DNA of 14,716 bases from Treponema sp. Its GTDB lineage: Bacteria; Spirochaetota; Spirochaetia; Treponematales; Breznakiellaceae. The position numbers were made by a program, and so were the translations under genes. Below are positions 14,514 through 14,716 of the stretch, in pieces. A model generated the notes under the pieces. That model saw nothing but the letters and a program-made list of their open reading frames with translations, was not told the origin of the DNA and did not search any database. Positions within the stretch are counted from its first letter, which is position 1. Each line of letters opens with the position of its first letter. The stretch is from NCBI GenBank assembly GCA_031266635.1, contig JAISAN010000266.1, positions 1 through 14,716 on the forward strand. Reading direction: 5' to 3'.

Positions 14514-14536
14514 AAAAAAGCCGGAATATTCCAGCC
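14514..14536 (-). terminator. Terminator-like hairpin in the lipoprotein gene leader
   Basis: On the minus strand a GCTGG/CCGGC stem (14520-14535, with one wobble pair and an AATATT loop) is followed by six T residues. It has the form of a rho-independent terminator, and lies about 60 bases upstream of ATG 14452, downstream of the likely -10 and G tract. It could attenuate the leader. It could also be the terminator of an unrelated transcript. Confidence 0.5.
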
Positions 14537-14579
14537 TGAGTTAAAAATGGAAAAAGTACGGTTGCAACGTAACCTACAT

Positions 14580-14596
14580 GGGGGGGGGGGGGGGGG
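14580..14596 (-). repeat. Homopolymer of 17 G (C on the coding strand) upstream of the lipoprotein gene
   Basis: A run of 17 consecutive G residues lies about 130 bases upstream of the lipoprotein ATG. Adjacent to it on the minus strand is a perfect TATAAT (14606-14611), with 9 bases between. Such tracts slip during replication and change promoter or leader spacing. The exact length may vary between cells or be a sequencing uncertainty. Confidence 0.9.
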
Positions 14597-14605
14597 TAAA
14601 CCTAT

Positions 14606-14611
14606 ATTATA
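14606..14611 (-). promoter_or_regulatory. Candidate -10 box beside the G tract
   Basis: TATAAT on the minus strand, inside an AT-rich stretch. I find no good -35 at 16 to 18 bases upstream. Half-matching TTCACT copies lie at 14640-14645 and 14645-14650, too far away for this box. The transcript would start next to the homopolymer. An alternative is that the homopolymer lies between an unrecognised -35 and a -10 nearer the gene. Beyond this box the window end holds nothing else I can identify. Confidence 0.4.
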
Positions 14612-14716
14612 TAAAAAATAAAACACTTCCTTCCTATTTAGTGAAGTGAATTTTTTGTCTCCACCAATATAAGGGATATAGATAAAACATAGTATTGCGG
14701 TTTGGAAAATGCGTCA

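Overview
The window looks like chromosomal DNA from a spirochaete, most plausibly a Treponema or close relative of the termite-gut type. This is inference. It rests on the moderately high GC, the many membrane-anchored TPR proteins, the overall protein character and a long homopolymeric G tract next to a surface lipoprotein gene, as known in treponemes. No rRNA, tRNA or CRISPR array is visible.

Left end (1-1662): the 3' end of an AraC-type regulator gene is followed by a long hairpin terminator. A gene-poor stretch comes next and carries a roughly 190-bp imperfect inverted-repeat element (490-679). That element ends exactly at the stop codon of an AT-rich minus-strand gene for a PD-(D/E)XK nuclease-like protein. 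Gene plus structured 3' element resembles an acquired cassette.

Minus-strand cluster (7186 down to 1660): signal-peptide TPR protein, membrane-anchored coiled-coil/TPR protein, AI-2E/PerM-family permease, ACT-domain protein (UPF0237) and UPF0210/DUF711 protein. The first three are tightly packed, with one ATGA overlap. Strong hairpins sit in the spacers flanking the ACT gene. One is a perfect 39-bp palindrome that contains the ACT stop codon.

Plus-strand cluster (7294-12131), divergent from the first: membrane-anchored TPR protein with a degenerate Mrr-like C-terminal domain, small metallophosphoesterase (ATGA overlap), ParB-like DGNHR protein, pyridoxal kinase PdxY and a cytoplasmic M28-type peptidase-like protein. 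Spacing is 0 to 5 bp throughout, so this is almost certainly one operon.

Right end (12251-14716): a convergent minus-strand gene encodes a large secreted lipoprotein with a calcineurin-like phosphoesterase domain. Its upstream region holds a run of 17 G (C on the coding strand) beside a perfect TATAAT, and then a terminator-like hairpin before the start codon. This suggests phase-variable or attenuated expression of a surface phosphoesterase and is the most interesting regulatory feature in the window.
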